NCBI GenBank assembly: GCA_963575745.1
Contig: CAUYUJ010015516.1
Location: 750,325 to 814,324, forward strand
Source: Prorocentrum cordatum
Taxonomy: Eukaryota; Sar; Dinophyceae; Prorocentrales; Prorocentraceae
Direction of reading: 5' to 3'
DNA: 64,000 nt
The notes below the pieces were generated by a model. It ran no database searches. It had not been told where the DNA came from and saw only the letters and a list, made by a program, of their open reading frames with translations. Position numbers and translations under genes: made by a program. How positions within the stretch are numbered: position 1 is the stretch's first letter; each line of letters opens with the position of its first letter. Shown here in pieces: positions 19,211-29,640 of the stretch.

Positions 19211-19370
19211 AAGCAAGACTGAGGCATCGGGAGCTTCCCCGAGAACTCGCGCGCTCGGTATAGCCACAACGACGCGATTGTTATAGGCGAGGGCGGAGCG
19301 CCTGCAGAGACATTCTTTTTAAGGGCCCCCGAGCACCCGGCGCGCACCAACCACAATGGGCCATATGAAG

Positions 19371-19535
19371 GGGCCCAAGGACACACACAAAGAAGTACAC
19401 GCAGACCCCAGGAGTCCCTATGTGTTCCAATATTTTCTGGGTGTTCGTCTTCCCCCCCACTTCCCGTAGTTTCCCATATGTTCCTGGGAATCGACGATTA
19501 CTTGTGTCTGTGTGTCTTTTCCCCCCCTGACATAT
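19371..19535 (+). repeat. Dispersed repeat R5, copy 1
   Basis: The sequence from GGGCCCAAGGACACACAC through TTCCCATATGTTCCTGGGAA to the TTTTCCCCCCCTGA end aligns with 30319-30480 and 39570-39724, all on the plus strand. It is about 165 bp, pyrimidine-rich, with no terminal inverted repeats. Similar size and orientation in three places suggest a short retroposed or MITE-like element. Confidence 0.75.
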
Positions 19536-19649
19536 TTGTACCGCGGGGACCACGCAAAACTCCGTGGGGACTACGGTAGGTGCAGTCGGACCTAGGCCAG
19601 AAGAACATCCCTCAAGTCGGGGCTCAAGAGACGGGGGTGTAAGTGCAAA

Positions 19650-19802
19650 CAGGGGTCAGTCAGAGAGCTGGATCTCGCAAGATCCTGCAGAGCCATGGTT
19701 GCATTGACCCAGGGTTGGGTGCAGGATCCTGCTGGGATCTTGCAGGATCTTGCAAAGCCTGACTGACTCGGGTCAGGCTTGACCCGGGTCAGTAGACCCC
19801 CG
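19650..19802. repeat. Imperfect fold-back with CAGGATCTTGC words
   Basis: The left end GGGGTCAGTCAG is complementary to the right-end CTGACTGACTCGGGTC. The words GGATCTTGCAGGATC and GCAAGATCCTGCAG inside are also inverted relative to each other. From 19803 to 20190 I see no gene; that stretch contains a few TCGATCG words. Confidence 0.5.
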
Positions 19803-20190
19803 ATCAAGAACATGAGACCCTCCGCCAGCCAAAGCAAACAGAACATCTAGTGGGCACTCACCCCAGGATGCACAGGAACACCCCACAAACACAACGAACA
19901 CAAAGGCACCCTCCCCGAACCGACGTCGATCTTATACCCTGGTCCGACTGTACGCAAAGGTGTTGACACTGCGTCGATCTTTCAACCTCGAATCGATCGC
20001 GGCCTCGATCGTCCAAGGTCGAATTCCGCTGGGTCCAAAATTGCGTTACTGCGTCACCTTGAACGCATTCGCCAGCGTCGCCAGCGCGCCAACGCCGCAT
20101 AAACCTACCGTGCGCTACGCAAGGCTTGACAGCAAATTCTTGAAAGGCTGGGGACGCCTCTTGAGCAGGGACCGACCGTCCCGGCATTTC

Positions 20191-20364
20191 TATAGGCCTA
20201 CCACGGCGAGTTCTTAAAACCCAAAAATGTTCTAAGAACCAAACTAACGCTCTTAGAGCATAAACCCGACGTGTTAAAAATTAAGAGAAGACAAAGCCAA
20301 AGTTGTTCTAAGAACACTTCGTGCAGACCACAAAAGGTTCTTAGAACATTCCCTGGTAGGCCTA
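20191..20364. repeat. MITE-like element, AT-rich interior
   Basis: The left end TATAGGCCTACCACGGCGAG and the inverted right end (minus strand TGTAGGCCTACCAGGGAAT) pair over about 30 bp with several mismatches. Inside, GTTCTAAGAAC words occur at both ends in inverted order. The interior is clearly AT-richer than its neighbours. At about 174 bp it fits a non-autonomous DNA transposon, but no target duplication beyond TA is evident. Confidence 0.65.
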
Positions 20365-20606
20365 CAGGCGAGCTAGGACGCTTTGCCACTGCTTGAGCCA
20401 CCCACAACCTGGGGGATTTGGTGTTCCCGACGTGCCTCTCGTCCGGACATTCCCAGAGCTGCTGACGCAGGATCGTGCCCGGACCCAGTCCGCAAGCACA
20501 AGGAGCCCGCCGTATTGTCCTCGTTGGGGGCCTTTGGGGCCATCTCGGGCCCGTCCCAGCGCGCCTTGAGGCCGTCTAGGGGCCGTTTTGGGAAACCCGT
20601 TGGTAG

Positions 20607-20823
20607 AGGCCTCCTAGATGGGGTCGGACTAGATGGGGTCGGAGTATCGCCCCGCATCGCCGATACATCGGCGATGCATCGCCGATGCATCGGCAAGATC
20701 GGCGATGCATCGGCGACGTCAGCGTGGAGAACATCGGGTTTCACATCGAGACGCACCGCCGATGCATCGAGGATGCGGCGCGATCTTCCGACCCCATCTA
20801 CCCTGACCCCATCTAGGAGGCCT
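20607..20823. repeat. Fold-back element with about 50-bp arms
   Basis: The left arm (20607-20657) starts GAGGCCTCCTAGATGGGGTC. The right arm (about 20772-20823) ends GACCCCATCTAGGAGGCCTA. They are inverted copies with roughly 90 percent identity by eye, and each holds two TAGATGGGGTC words. The centre is a run of GCATCGCCGATGCATCGGC-type palindromes. Confidence 0.8.
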
Positions 20824-20825
20824 AG

Positions 20826-21700
20826 AGTTGGGCCGCTTTGGAGACACCTTGTAACGAAACAGTCGAACTTTCGGCGGCATGCCGCTGGACTCTGGTCGGG
20901 TGCCACCTCCTCCTCCCCCTCCTCCGCCGCCTCCCGCACCAACAGCCACGATGTCCGCCCTGGCCACCGTAATCGCCCCGATCTGTGAAGCAGACGAGCC
21001 CCGAGGCTGGTGGCCATGACTCATGACTTGCGAAGACGTGCCGTCGCAATCACTGTGCCAGACATCGCCAAGAGACCAGTGGACGTCGACTCCAGCCTCG
21101 CCACGGGCAGCACACGAACACTCGGCGGCGAGCACGGGAGGGAAGCGAGAGGCGGCGGGCCTTCTCTGAGGGCGGCAGGGCTCCTCAGACGCCCTCCGGC
21201 CTTCTGGGACGCCGCCTGCGTTTTCGGAGAAGGCTTCGGAAGCTTCGCCATAGGCCGGAGCCCTCCCGAGCCTTCCGAAAGGGCCCGCCTCCTCTGCCTT
21301 CCCCCAGGGCTCGCCGACCCGAGACCCTCCACGGAAGGGCCTGGCCCGGGGGGCGGCCAGAAAACCTTGCCGCGGGCGCGACTCCGCGGCAAGGGCTGGT
21401 GCCAACGGGCATTTCCAACGACGGCGCCTCCCTTGCCCGCGCAGGCCCCGGAACCGCCTCCAGAAGCGTACGAGGACAAATTCTGACAAGGATACGTAAA
21501 TCGAGAATCTTTGACATCCAGCGGATCTGGAAGATAATTCGGGCGCCTCCCGCGGCCTTCTCAGAGCGTTCGGGAACGCTTTGGAAAGCGCTCCGGAACG
21601 CTCAGAAAGGGCTCTATCCCCAGACATGTGACGTCTTCATTTCTTCAATATCTGGGGGGCCAAGAGGTGGTCGTCCAAGACTGGACTGGACTGGAAAAGG
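20826..21700. repeat. R4-like copy in opposite orientation, and unassigned sequence
   Basis: The stretch 21140-21320 resembles R4 read from the other strand (AGAAGGCTTCGGAAGC and AGGGCCCGCCTC words). 20826-21140 and 21330-21700 contain no recognised gene. Near 21550-21605 there are several CGTTCGGGAACGC-like self-complementary words. Confidence 0.45.
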
Positions 21701-21706
21701 CCGCGC

Positions 21707-22240
21707 TTAGACGGCGCATCGCGCAAAAGATTCGGCAATCTTGAATACACATACATGTGGGAAGGCGCGCACGAGCATGCAACCCAACAGCTGCACAGTG
21801 CCTCGGTGAAATCGCTCTCTTTTGCACCAGCGACATGCGAAGTAAACCTGCGCGGCATCCTGGGGGAGGAACCGGAGGGAGGGAAGGAGGGAGGGAGGGA
21901 AGGGAAGGAAAGGGCACACAGGGCAAACACATTCATAATGCATGCGTGTATTCATCGACTGCTGCGTCCCACTGCGTGGACTGCAACAAATCCTGTAAAC
22001 GTTCCGAATCGTTCCCCGCTGCGCTCGGAGCCCGGGCGTGCATGCAAGCTGCCCATTGTAATCGTGGTCGCCCTCTTGTGCGAAAGATGTCTTCCACTTC
22101 CGGGGGACAAGCACAATTGTCTTTGGAAGTTCCGTCGAAGGAAACCTCGCCAGTTTACCATGATACTTCAATTGCCGCTGCAATAGAAAAACTGATAGCT
22201 TGTGTGCTTGTGCTGGCGCTCGCACTTGAACATTGCTCAC
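21707..22240 (-). other. 3' portion of LINE B, unassigned
   Basis: Minus-strand sequence downstream of the RT thumb region. One frame stays open for about 330 codons from just after the RT catalytic motif to 21707, but beyond the RT part it shows no domain I recognise. Confidence 0.35.
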
Positions 22241-23837
22241 TCGAGAGGAAAACGCCGGTGTGATTTGTTGGTTCTCCGGAGGCACCTCGCCTGGAAACCG
22301 TCGAGTCGATCCAGATGACGTGATAGTAAGAGACACGATTCCAGACCATACAGTAGTTTTGAGCATACGCATGCGTCCAAGATTCGCGTTCCTTCTGTCG
22401 GCCCACACTCGCGTGGTTCCACGCAGTGCAGAACTGTTGGAAGGCACCTTTCCCTTCCCCGAGTCGCCTTGCAAGTTCAGCGCGCGGACTCCCGTCCGAA
22501 CTAGAAGTCCCACCACAACAAGTGCATGGCTTTTGCATTGGATTTCTTCGCCTCCAAGCCCGTATTTGGGGGCATCTGATCGGGGCCCCATCAAAATAGT
22601 TCTCCCTTCGTTCCATTCCGACCCAAATCCTTTGCCAACATTCGCCGCGATATCCACATGGCGCTGCAATGCGTCCGGCTTGTCGGCAAGAGGCATCGCG
22701 TCGTCGGTCTACAAGATATCCCGGGTAACGAGATAGCTTTTGGTGCACGTTCCAGCGCTGTCCTTCATCTCGTTGCCCACGGCTTCCATCGACGCAGACA
22801 TGAAGATGATGAGAATGCACGGGGATAAAGGGGCAGCCCTGAGCAACGCCAGCATTTTGCGCACGTTGTGGGGATGTGTTCTGCCCTTCTCGCACAACGA
22901 ACTTCCGCGCTGCGCGCGTGCCACCATGGCCGCAAGTATTTGAAATTGGCGCAATGCGCGCAGCAGCCCGTCGGGATTGACACGGTCGAACGCCTTGCTC
23001 CAATCTAAAAGAAGCATGAGCAATGCCGCCATGCTTGTCTTCAACTGTTGCGTCGATTAAGCGGTTAGGTCTGAAGCCGCATCGAGATTCTCGGAGCCGC
23101 TTCTCCACGCCCCCAGTTTTGAGGCGATGCATGATAATGCTTGCAAGCACTCTGCGCAAAACTGCAAGTGAGGAGATGGGCCTGTCATTGCTCGGCCCCG
23201 ACGTATCCCCCTTTTTGAAAATCGTTAAAATTGGAGCTCCCCGCCAAGATTCTGGCATTTTCTCCTGAACCCAACGGCTCGGACAGGTCGCGCAGAATTT
23301 CCAGAGCCGCGTCGTCTGACCATAGCACTTGCCATAGATCTGGCGGTGCACCACCGTTCCTGGCGCCCCACCAACTCGCAAAGATTTGACCGCGCGGCGC
23401 ATCTCTTCCAGCGCGACACCTCCAGTGGTCATGTTCAAATAAGTGGCGCTGCGCTCCAGGCGCGGTAGAACATCGGGCCCCTCGCCACGCTTCCATGGTA
23501 CATGCTCAAGATAATCGACCATCGCGTTCGCTCTATTTCCGGCGTCCACCAGATTAAAAATCACATATCGTAGGCGCCCTTGTTGGGTAGATCTCTTTTC
23601 CCGGAGAGATCCCGCGGCTTGCCGCCCGCCAGCGTCGATGGCACCATTGAGACATTTCTTCCTGTCAGCACGGGCGGAAACCTGGATCTGCTTGTGGAGC
23701 GTCTTGATGTCGATGCGTTCCCCTAGAAGTCTTGCAGCGCCCCGGCGCGCGATCAGCTGCAGCGCCCTCGCAAAGATGCACGGCCTGCGCGGGGCCGCCG
23801 GAAGAACTGGCACGCGTTGCGACGCTGACTCTATCAT
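22240..23837 (-). pseudogene. Reverse transcriptase remnant of LINE B
   Basis: RT fingers and palm are visible on the minus strand. In one frame, MPESWRGAPILTIFKKGD and NDRPISSLAVLRRVLASI (about 23290-23130) are followed by the CGFRPNRLIDAT word. In a second frame LLLDWSKAFDRVNP (about 23014-22975) is RT motif A. The first frame later gives VAQGCPFIPV (motif B position, about 22870-22840). A third frame reads I-L-stop-T-D-D-A-M at 22717-22694, where Y-A-D-D-(A) of motif C belongs, so the catalytic tyrosine codon is now TAG. At least three frame changes are needed, so this is a clear pseudogene. Known family role: copying element RNA at a nicked target. Confidence 0.8.
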
Positions 23838-24241
23838 AGATGTCGCACTGCGTTCAGTCTGTCCTTCGACGGCATCGCCAGGTGCTCCGGAAACCCAATC
23901 TTCAACAAATTATTCGGCGCAGGCTTTTGCAGTGGAACTATCCCAGAGAAGTGCCCAATCATGCCGGAGTGGTCGAGGTGCGCCTTTCTGCCTCGGGACG
24001 TTGACCTCACTCAGAAAATGATGGGACTGCAACACTGCGCCACGATCGCCGCATACACAACCAACAGTTGGCAACCATTTCGGGTCGAGCACAACGGGGC
24101 CCAACTGCTCTCAAGCGCGGGGCGGCGCGGCGTCCGTGGGACGGGGCCCAATGTCGTAGCGCGCCACTTTGGGCCCCTACGGCTACGTCGAAACACGCGT
24201 TGGCGATGCACGTGTCTGCGGCAACTTCGCAACTCCACCAA

Positions 24242-24790
24242 TTAGTCTATCTGCGATGTAGGCGCCCATTTGCTGGCGTGGCTGCGGTGCGCGAAATCTC
24301 CTACGACGTCCTCCTCACCAGCGTAACTTTGCAAGAACCACGCATTCAAATCTCCGGGTAATTTTGTTAGTCCGTCGCCGCGGCCGTGCACAGACATCTG
24401 GGCCAAAGCCGTAAAGAAATCGTGGCGGGTGTCGAGATCATGAGCGTTGGCCCAGTCGTGGACACTGATCAGCGCCAGTACTCCTCCCGCCATGCGTATC
24501 CGTAGTGTTGCAACTCTGCTGCTGTATTGGATGCATGTTATAATTGACTGTTTAGCCCGAGGTGCTACTACGAAACCCACTCCAGCATATTCTCTGTGGT
24601 CGCCCTTCTGACCCTGATAAATAACAAAAGATATCAAATTCATGGACTGCGGATCCACGACAATGTGTCTCTTGAAGACAGATGACAGCGATATCCAAGT
24701 TCATCATGAGCTTTGCGATTTCGCGCAATTTCTGAGGGCTGGTTTGGGCAATGCCTTCGACATTCCACGAAGCAATCCACCCACAACATA
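24242..24790 (-). pseudogene. Endonuclease (EEP/APE-like) domain of LINE B
   Basis: The minus strand reads IASWNVEGIAQTSPQKLRE, then DIAVICLQETHCRG near 24690-24650 in one frame, with the N-x-E-G and LQETH signatures of APE-type endonucleases. It then shifts to a frame with GVGFVVAPRAK, RVATLRIRMAGGVLALISVHD and LTKLPGDLNAWF, the last containing the GDLNA catalytic motif. The order is correct for an endonuclease that starts LINE insertion. One frameshift lies at about 24650. Confidence 0.8.
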
Positions 24791-24849
24791 TAGAAAAGCA
24801 AATAAAAGTGATCCATTCCCCAACTTTGGAAGAATTTGCATTGCCGATG

Positions 24850-25725
24850 CGCCGCCGTGTTTCCTAGTGTGCAATTAATTCCCTTACCTCCTCCTTTCTT
24901 TTCCTTCCCAGCTCCTGGCGCTGCCCTGGTTAGCGTTTCGTTCGCTCGGGACGTGAGGAGGCCAAGATCGGGACTGTCTTTGAGGTCGCCCCAAGTCGCC
25001 CACGCACCGTACCAAGAGAAATGCAGCCGGTGGTTGGAGACCGTCGCACGCACCGCCAGCTCACCCGCCAGTTTGAACGTCTGCTCGTGCGTGTCCACGC
25101 GGGCCTCTCCCTTGGTGTAGCCCCTTTCGTCGACGAACAGCTTCGAGAAGCCAAACAAGAACGACTCCGAGACCCTTTTTATCGACTGGCTGGTCGGGAC
25201 GAGTCCATGTCGTGTTAGCGTTGTGCTTGATCTGGGCTTTACCGAAAGACGCGATGAACTTGTCCCGGACAGCTGTAGACCCAAATTTTGCAAAGACGAT
25301 GATATTGAAATCCCCTTTGTCACGTCTCACGTAAATATCCAAGGGCTCTGGAAAGCGACGGTTTTTGATGTGATTGTTGAAGAAGGTGAACGCAGAATCG
25401 AGATCCGCAAAATCTCCGATACCTCCAAAAACAGCGATAGTTTCCTAATCCCCTTTGGTAGTACGCTCAGAAAGGTGCCGCTCCAAGTCTGAGAGAGTTG
25501 CCTCCATATGGGTGCTGATGCTCGATGCTGTTCCAGAGCGTGCGGATGGGGCCCGAGATGCATTTTCCAGTTTTCTACCCGTGATGTAAGATTGTCGACA
25601 CTCAAGCGTGCCAACGCCAACACGTTCTCAATGTCGTCTTTCGATACTCCATGCCTTTTGATAGCGGCAAGATCGGTATGGATAGGGTCAAGTTGTGTCT
25701 TCAATAAGTTTTCGATTGCGTCCAT
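24850..25725 (-). pseudogene. ORF1 of LINE B (coiled coil plus RRM-like part)
   Basis: It starts at an ATG (25725) with MDAIENLLKTQLDPIHTDL and a heptad-like stretch to about residue 65. After a frame change near 25345 it continues LDIYVRRDKGDFNIIVF then AKFGSTAVRDKFIASF, a beta-alpha pattern like the RRM of LINE ORF1 proteins. A second frame change near 25165 gives FLFGFSKLFVDERGYTKG and GELAVRATVSNHRLHFSW. I infer an RNA-binding chaperone for the element RNA. The gene is broken by two frameshifts. Confidence 0.6.
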
Positions 25726-26091
25726 GGTTACAGCGTACGACGAAAAACATTGCTGTGTACGGAGGGCACTGTATCTATTCCAGCTGCCGCTGCAAGCTGT
25801 TCTTGAAATTGCATCTGGCGCTGCGTTTGAAATTCATCGGAGGTACCCTCTGCTCATGCAAATGCGTCCATATCCTGTTGAGGGCTGCTTCGCCTGGCCT
25901 GCTCCAGGACACTCTTCACCGGGGTCCCCATATGATGCTTTCCCGCTGGCATCGCGAAAGTGGAGAAGTAAGCGACCGGAAAGGGGCTCCGTCAGGAGAA
26001 AAAGAATGTGACAGAGAGTCAGTACAGTAAGGGGTATGCTCTGGTACAAAAGGAGCAAAGGGCATGCTCTGCTATGCCACTCCCGGCGCGA

Positions 26092-26113
26092 CTTGGGCCA
26101 AAATGGCTACCGG
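26092..26113 (-). other. Degenerate DinoSL relic upstream of LINE B
   Basis: The minus strand reads CCGGTAGCCATTTTGG then CCCAAG. This matches the dinoflagellate spliced leader (…CCGTAGCCATTTT, GGCTCAAG) except for one extra G and one T-to-C change. It lies about 370 nt upstream of the ORF1 ATG on the same strand. Confidence 0.5.
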
Positions 26114-26215
26114 GGGGCGCAAAGCATGGCCGGCGCCACGTGCGCGGCCCCAGAGGGGGACCAGGGACGTAATGAAATAAGGGGAGGCGCCATGAAATCT
26201 GGGATGGCCCCTCTT

Positions 26216-27730
26216 CCTCCGGAACCCGGGGGTCCCCCCCTCCCCCCGAAAATCCCCCCCCTGCTGGACCCCCCCCCTCCCCCGACAACCCCCCCCTCCC
26301 CACCCACCCCCCCCCTCCAGAAAACCGAGGGGGGGTCACTATCGGTTCGAACCCCCACACCCCCTCGAAAACCGAGGAGGGTCACTACCGGTTCGAACCC
26401 CCCCCCCTCCCCCCCAGAAAGCCAGAGGAAGGTCACTACCGGTTCGAACCCCCCCAAGCCCCTCCAAAAAACCGGGGGGGTCACTACCGGTTCGAACCCC
26501 CCCCCCCCGGAAAACCGGGAGGGGTCACTACCAGTTCGAACCCCCCCCCTCCCCGTCGAAAAAACGGGGGGGGGCCATTACCGGTTCGAACCCCCCCCTC
26601 GAAAACCGAGGGGGGGTCACTACCGGTTCGAATCCCCAGCAAACGACTCCCAGTCCCTCCACTGCTGTTCCCAGCACCAGTCCTCACCACCATTGTCCCC
26701 ACTGGTTCCACCACCGTCCCTACTGTCCCCACCAGTGCCCCCACCACTGTCGCACTGTCCCCACTGTCCCCATCACTGTTCCCACCACGATTCCATTCTC
26801 CCCACTTCCTCCACGGCCCCAACCACTGCCCGACTATCCCCACTGCCCCCACCGTCCCACTGTCTCCTCCGCTGTTCCACTGCGCTGTCCCACTGTCCCC
26901 ATCACTGTCCCCATCACTGTCCCCACTGTCCCCACTGTCCCCACCACTGTCCCTACTGCACCTCTGTCCCATTGTCCCACCGCCGTCCCCGCCACCGCCC
27001 TCACCACTGTCGCCACCGCCACTGTACCATCCACTGTCCCACTGTTTCCACCACATTCCCTCTGTCCCCACACCACTGTCCCCACCACCACCGCCCCCAC
27101 CACTGTCCCACTGTCCCCACTGTTCCCACCATTGTCCCCGCTGTCCCCACGAGTGCCCCCCACCAGTGTCTCACTGTCCCCACTCTCCCCACCATTGTCC
27201 CACCACGGTCCCACTCTCCCCACTTTCCCCACGGTCCCCACCACTGTCCCAGTCCCCACTGTACCCACTACTGTCCCCTGTCCCCGCCGCTGTCCCACTG
27301 TGCTGTCCCAGCGTCCCCACTCTCCCCATCACTGTCCCACTGTCCCCACTGTCCCCACCACTTTCCCCACCGTGCTACTGTCCCACCACTGTCCTCACCA
27401 CCGCCTTCACCACTGTCCCCACCACTACCGTCCCCACCACTGCCCCGCTGTCCCCTCACCACTGTCCCGCTGTACCCTCACCACTGTCCCCACCACCACC
27501 GTCACCACTTCTGTCCGCACCCCCCCCGGTTTTCGAGGGGGGGGGAGGGGTTCGAACCGGTAGTGACCCCCCCCGGTTTTCGAGGAGGATGGGGGGGTTC
27601 GAACCGGTAGTGACCCCCCCCCCTTTTCATGATGGACTGGGGTGGGGTGGGGGAGGGGTTCGAACCGGCAGTGACCCACCCCAATTTTCCGGAGGGGGGG
27701 GGGTCGAACCGGTAGTGGCCCCCCTTGGTT
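26216..27730. repeat. C-rich composite: inverted TTCGAA arrays around a CCCACTGTCC minisatellite
   Basis: From 26320 to 26640 a unit of about 44-54 bp containing TCACTACCGGTTCGAACCC is repeated seven times. From about 27520 to 27720 the same unit occurs four times in the opposite orientation (GGTTCGAACCGGTAGTGA). Between them (about 26690-27515) is a degenerate CCCCACCACTGTCC minisatellite. Long Pro/His/Ser frames over it are repeat products. The core GGTTCGAACCC resembles a tRNA T-arm/B-box, but no tRNA can be folded here. Confidence 0.8.
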
Positions 27731-27860
27731 TTCCGCCAGCAGCGGTAGAACACGCTCTTTCATATCATGCCCCCCGCCATGACATCCAACCCCCCTAGTC
27801 ATCACCCCCCTCTTTGCCGACCCTGACAGACATGCGACGTCCTGATGTTTGTCAATGCGT

Positions 27861-28220
27861 GGTCCCTGGAAGTCCCGACGCCTTCCCCGGGACTGGCCTT
27901 CCACCCTGGGTCGCTCTCTGGCGGCCCCGAGGCCCGACGAGGCCCACCGGAGGCCGAAAAAACAGCCAGGTACTCCAGATTTCGTAATAAAAGGGAGGGG
28001 GTCTGGACCCTCCAAGACAAGCCATCTCAGACCCCCCCCGTGGGAGAACCCTCCAAGACATCGTCCCCAGACCCCCCAGGCCCTCCAAGATAGCCTGGCA
28101 GAGACCCCCCCCCCGAAATGAGACCCCCCTCCCTCTATTACGAAATCTGGAGTACCTCCCGTCGTGCTCTTTGTTCTTGCGCCGCGACCATGTCTGGGTC
28201 CCCGCCCTGGCCCCGTCATG
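27861..28220. repeat. R2 copy interrupted by a fold-back element
   Basis: The left part (27861-27968: AAGTCCCGACGCC … GAGGCCGAAAA) and the right part (28157-28220: TCCCGTCGTGCTCTTTG … GCGACCATGTCTGGG) together match the uninterrupted R2 at 1423-1640. The 188-bp element between them is the insertion. Confidence 0.65.
27969..28156. repeat. 188-bp terminal-inverted-repeat element
   Basis: The termini start GGTACTCCAGATTTCGTAAT on both strands and pair over about 36 bp with only two or three differences. The interior is C-rich (AGACCCCCC, CCTCCAAGA words). It has no coding capacity, so it would be a non-autonomous MITE or fold-back. Confidence 0.8.
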
Positions 28221-28379
28221 AGCGTGCCCCACGACGGCGCCTCTCCCCCGAGAGGCCGCCCCGGGGAGGGCACCTCCCTGCAGGCGCCGCCTCGCCGGGC
28301 CGCTGGCCGTCTTCGGCAGCTCTTCTGGAGCCCCGGCCGTTGGGCGGAGCAGGCGAGCCCGCCGAGGTCGGTCGGACGA

Positions 28380-28800
28380 GCCAAGGGGGAAGAGAGAGCG
28401 AGAGAGACCGAGAGAGAGAGAGACCGAGAGAGTCAGAGGGGGATGGCGAATTGGAAGAGGAGCAGGGGAGGGGGGGGGCAGCACCATCAGCAGCACAGCC
28501 TGCCCCTGACCTCTCCTTCCACCAGCGCTCCTTCGTGCCTCGGGTGCGCCGCCGATCCTGCCACAGCAAGCCCAGCCGCGGCATCCGTGGAGCCTGCCCC
28601 CTCACCCACAGCCAGGGCGCCGAGAAGCAAATACCTGCAGGAGCTCCCCTCCTCCTCCCCCTCCTCCTCCTCCTCCTCCTTTTCCCCCCTCCCCTCCTCC
28701 TCCCTCTCCCCCTCCCCCTCCTCCTCCTACCTCCTCCTTCTCCCCCTCCTCAGCCACCTCCTCCTCCTCATCGTCCTCCTCCTCCTCCTCCGCACGGCGC
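28380..28800. repeat. GAGA tract and CTC array
   Basis: A GAGA-type tract lies at 28389-28440 and CTC runs lie at 28649-28795. The sequence between them is GC-rich with no recognised gene. Confidence 0.8.
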
Positions 28801-29640
28801 GGCGAGGCGCGGACGGCACTCTGGCTCAAGGGGCTGCCCGGCCATGTCGGCGCACGCCCGCAGACGCCTGGGGGGGCACCCTCCGCCCACTCGCCTGCTG
28901 GCGCAGAAGGGGGCCTGGAGGCAAAGAGGGGCAACTACAAGCCTCGTCAAAAATAAACAGAAACGCAATTGGAAATCACGGAGATCGATCTTCTCGGGCA
29001 CTTGTTTGAAACTGCGTTCTTCAATGCTGCGGAGGGGTCGTCGGATCTTGGAAGCCCTTACGTCCACGTCAGATATCTAGCGTCAGCATTGGAGTAGCGC
29101 TGACCATACAATCACCGAAAACAGTTTCCCTCAGTTTATTTTTGACGAGGGTTGTAGGACAACAACGGCAATGGCGACAGAGGCAGCAGCAACGATGGCG
29201 ACGACGACGACGACGAAGACGAGGAAGGCGACTAGGACGACAATCCGTGACGACAGCGACACACGGTCATGATCAAGATGCCCGACGATTCACGAAGACG
29301 GCGCCAGCGACAGCAGCGAGCACGAGTCCACTGCCAAAGCGCTCCAAACTTGCAGAGCTGCAACCCAAGCAAAGCGCTCGCACACGGTGAGTGTGTGTGC
29401 GTGTGATTGCTCATTCCACTTGGCAAAAGGTAAGGTCATGGCTCAGACACCTAACGGACCTTCGGTGAAATTGGACAGCGAAGGAGTTGGAGGCGATACC
29501 GTCGGGGGCAAACTGTGGCGCGGCGGTGCTGGTAAGAAAGAAAGGTCTCCGTCATGCTGGAGTCCTCCCCGCACAGGGTGGGCGGACATCAGGGACTCAG
29601 ATCCACCAAGCTCTGGGCAGCGCGCCCGCAAATGATCCTC
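28800..29640. other. No recognised gene
   Basis: Unassigned, with a degenerate GACGACGA/CAACGGCAA tract at 29155-29250. Nothing else is supported. Confidence 0.4.

Larger units (their letters stand above)
21707..26113 (-). mobile_element. Decayed LINE retrotransposon B (minus strand)
   Basis: Reading the minus strand, the order is a degenerate spliced-leader relic (26113-26092), a leader region, an ORF1 beginning at the ATG at 25725, an endonuclease (about 24790-24240), a reverse transcriptase (23837 to about 22240) and an unassigned 3' end to about 21707. This is a nearly complete LINE layout. Frameshifts occur in ORF1, endonuclease and RT, and the RT active site carries a stop, so it cannot be autonomous. 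A short GGGA-rich tract sits at 21886-21912. Confidence 0.75.

Noticed and set aside
26320-26640. tRNA genes suggested by GGTTCGAACCC
   Set aside because: No acceptor stem, D-arm or anticodon arm can be placed around the motif.
26036-27610. 524-codon Pro/His/Ser-rich plus-strand frame
   Set aside because: It lies wholly on C-rich tandem repeats.
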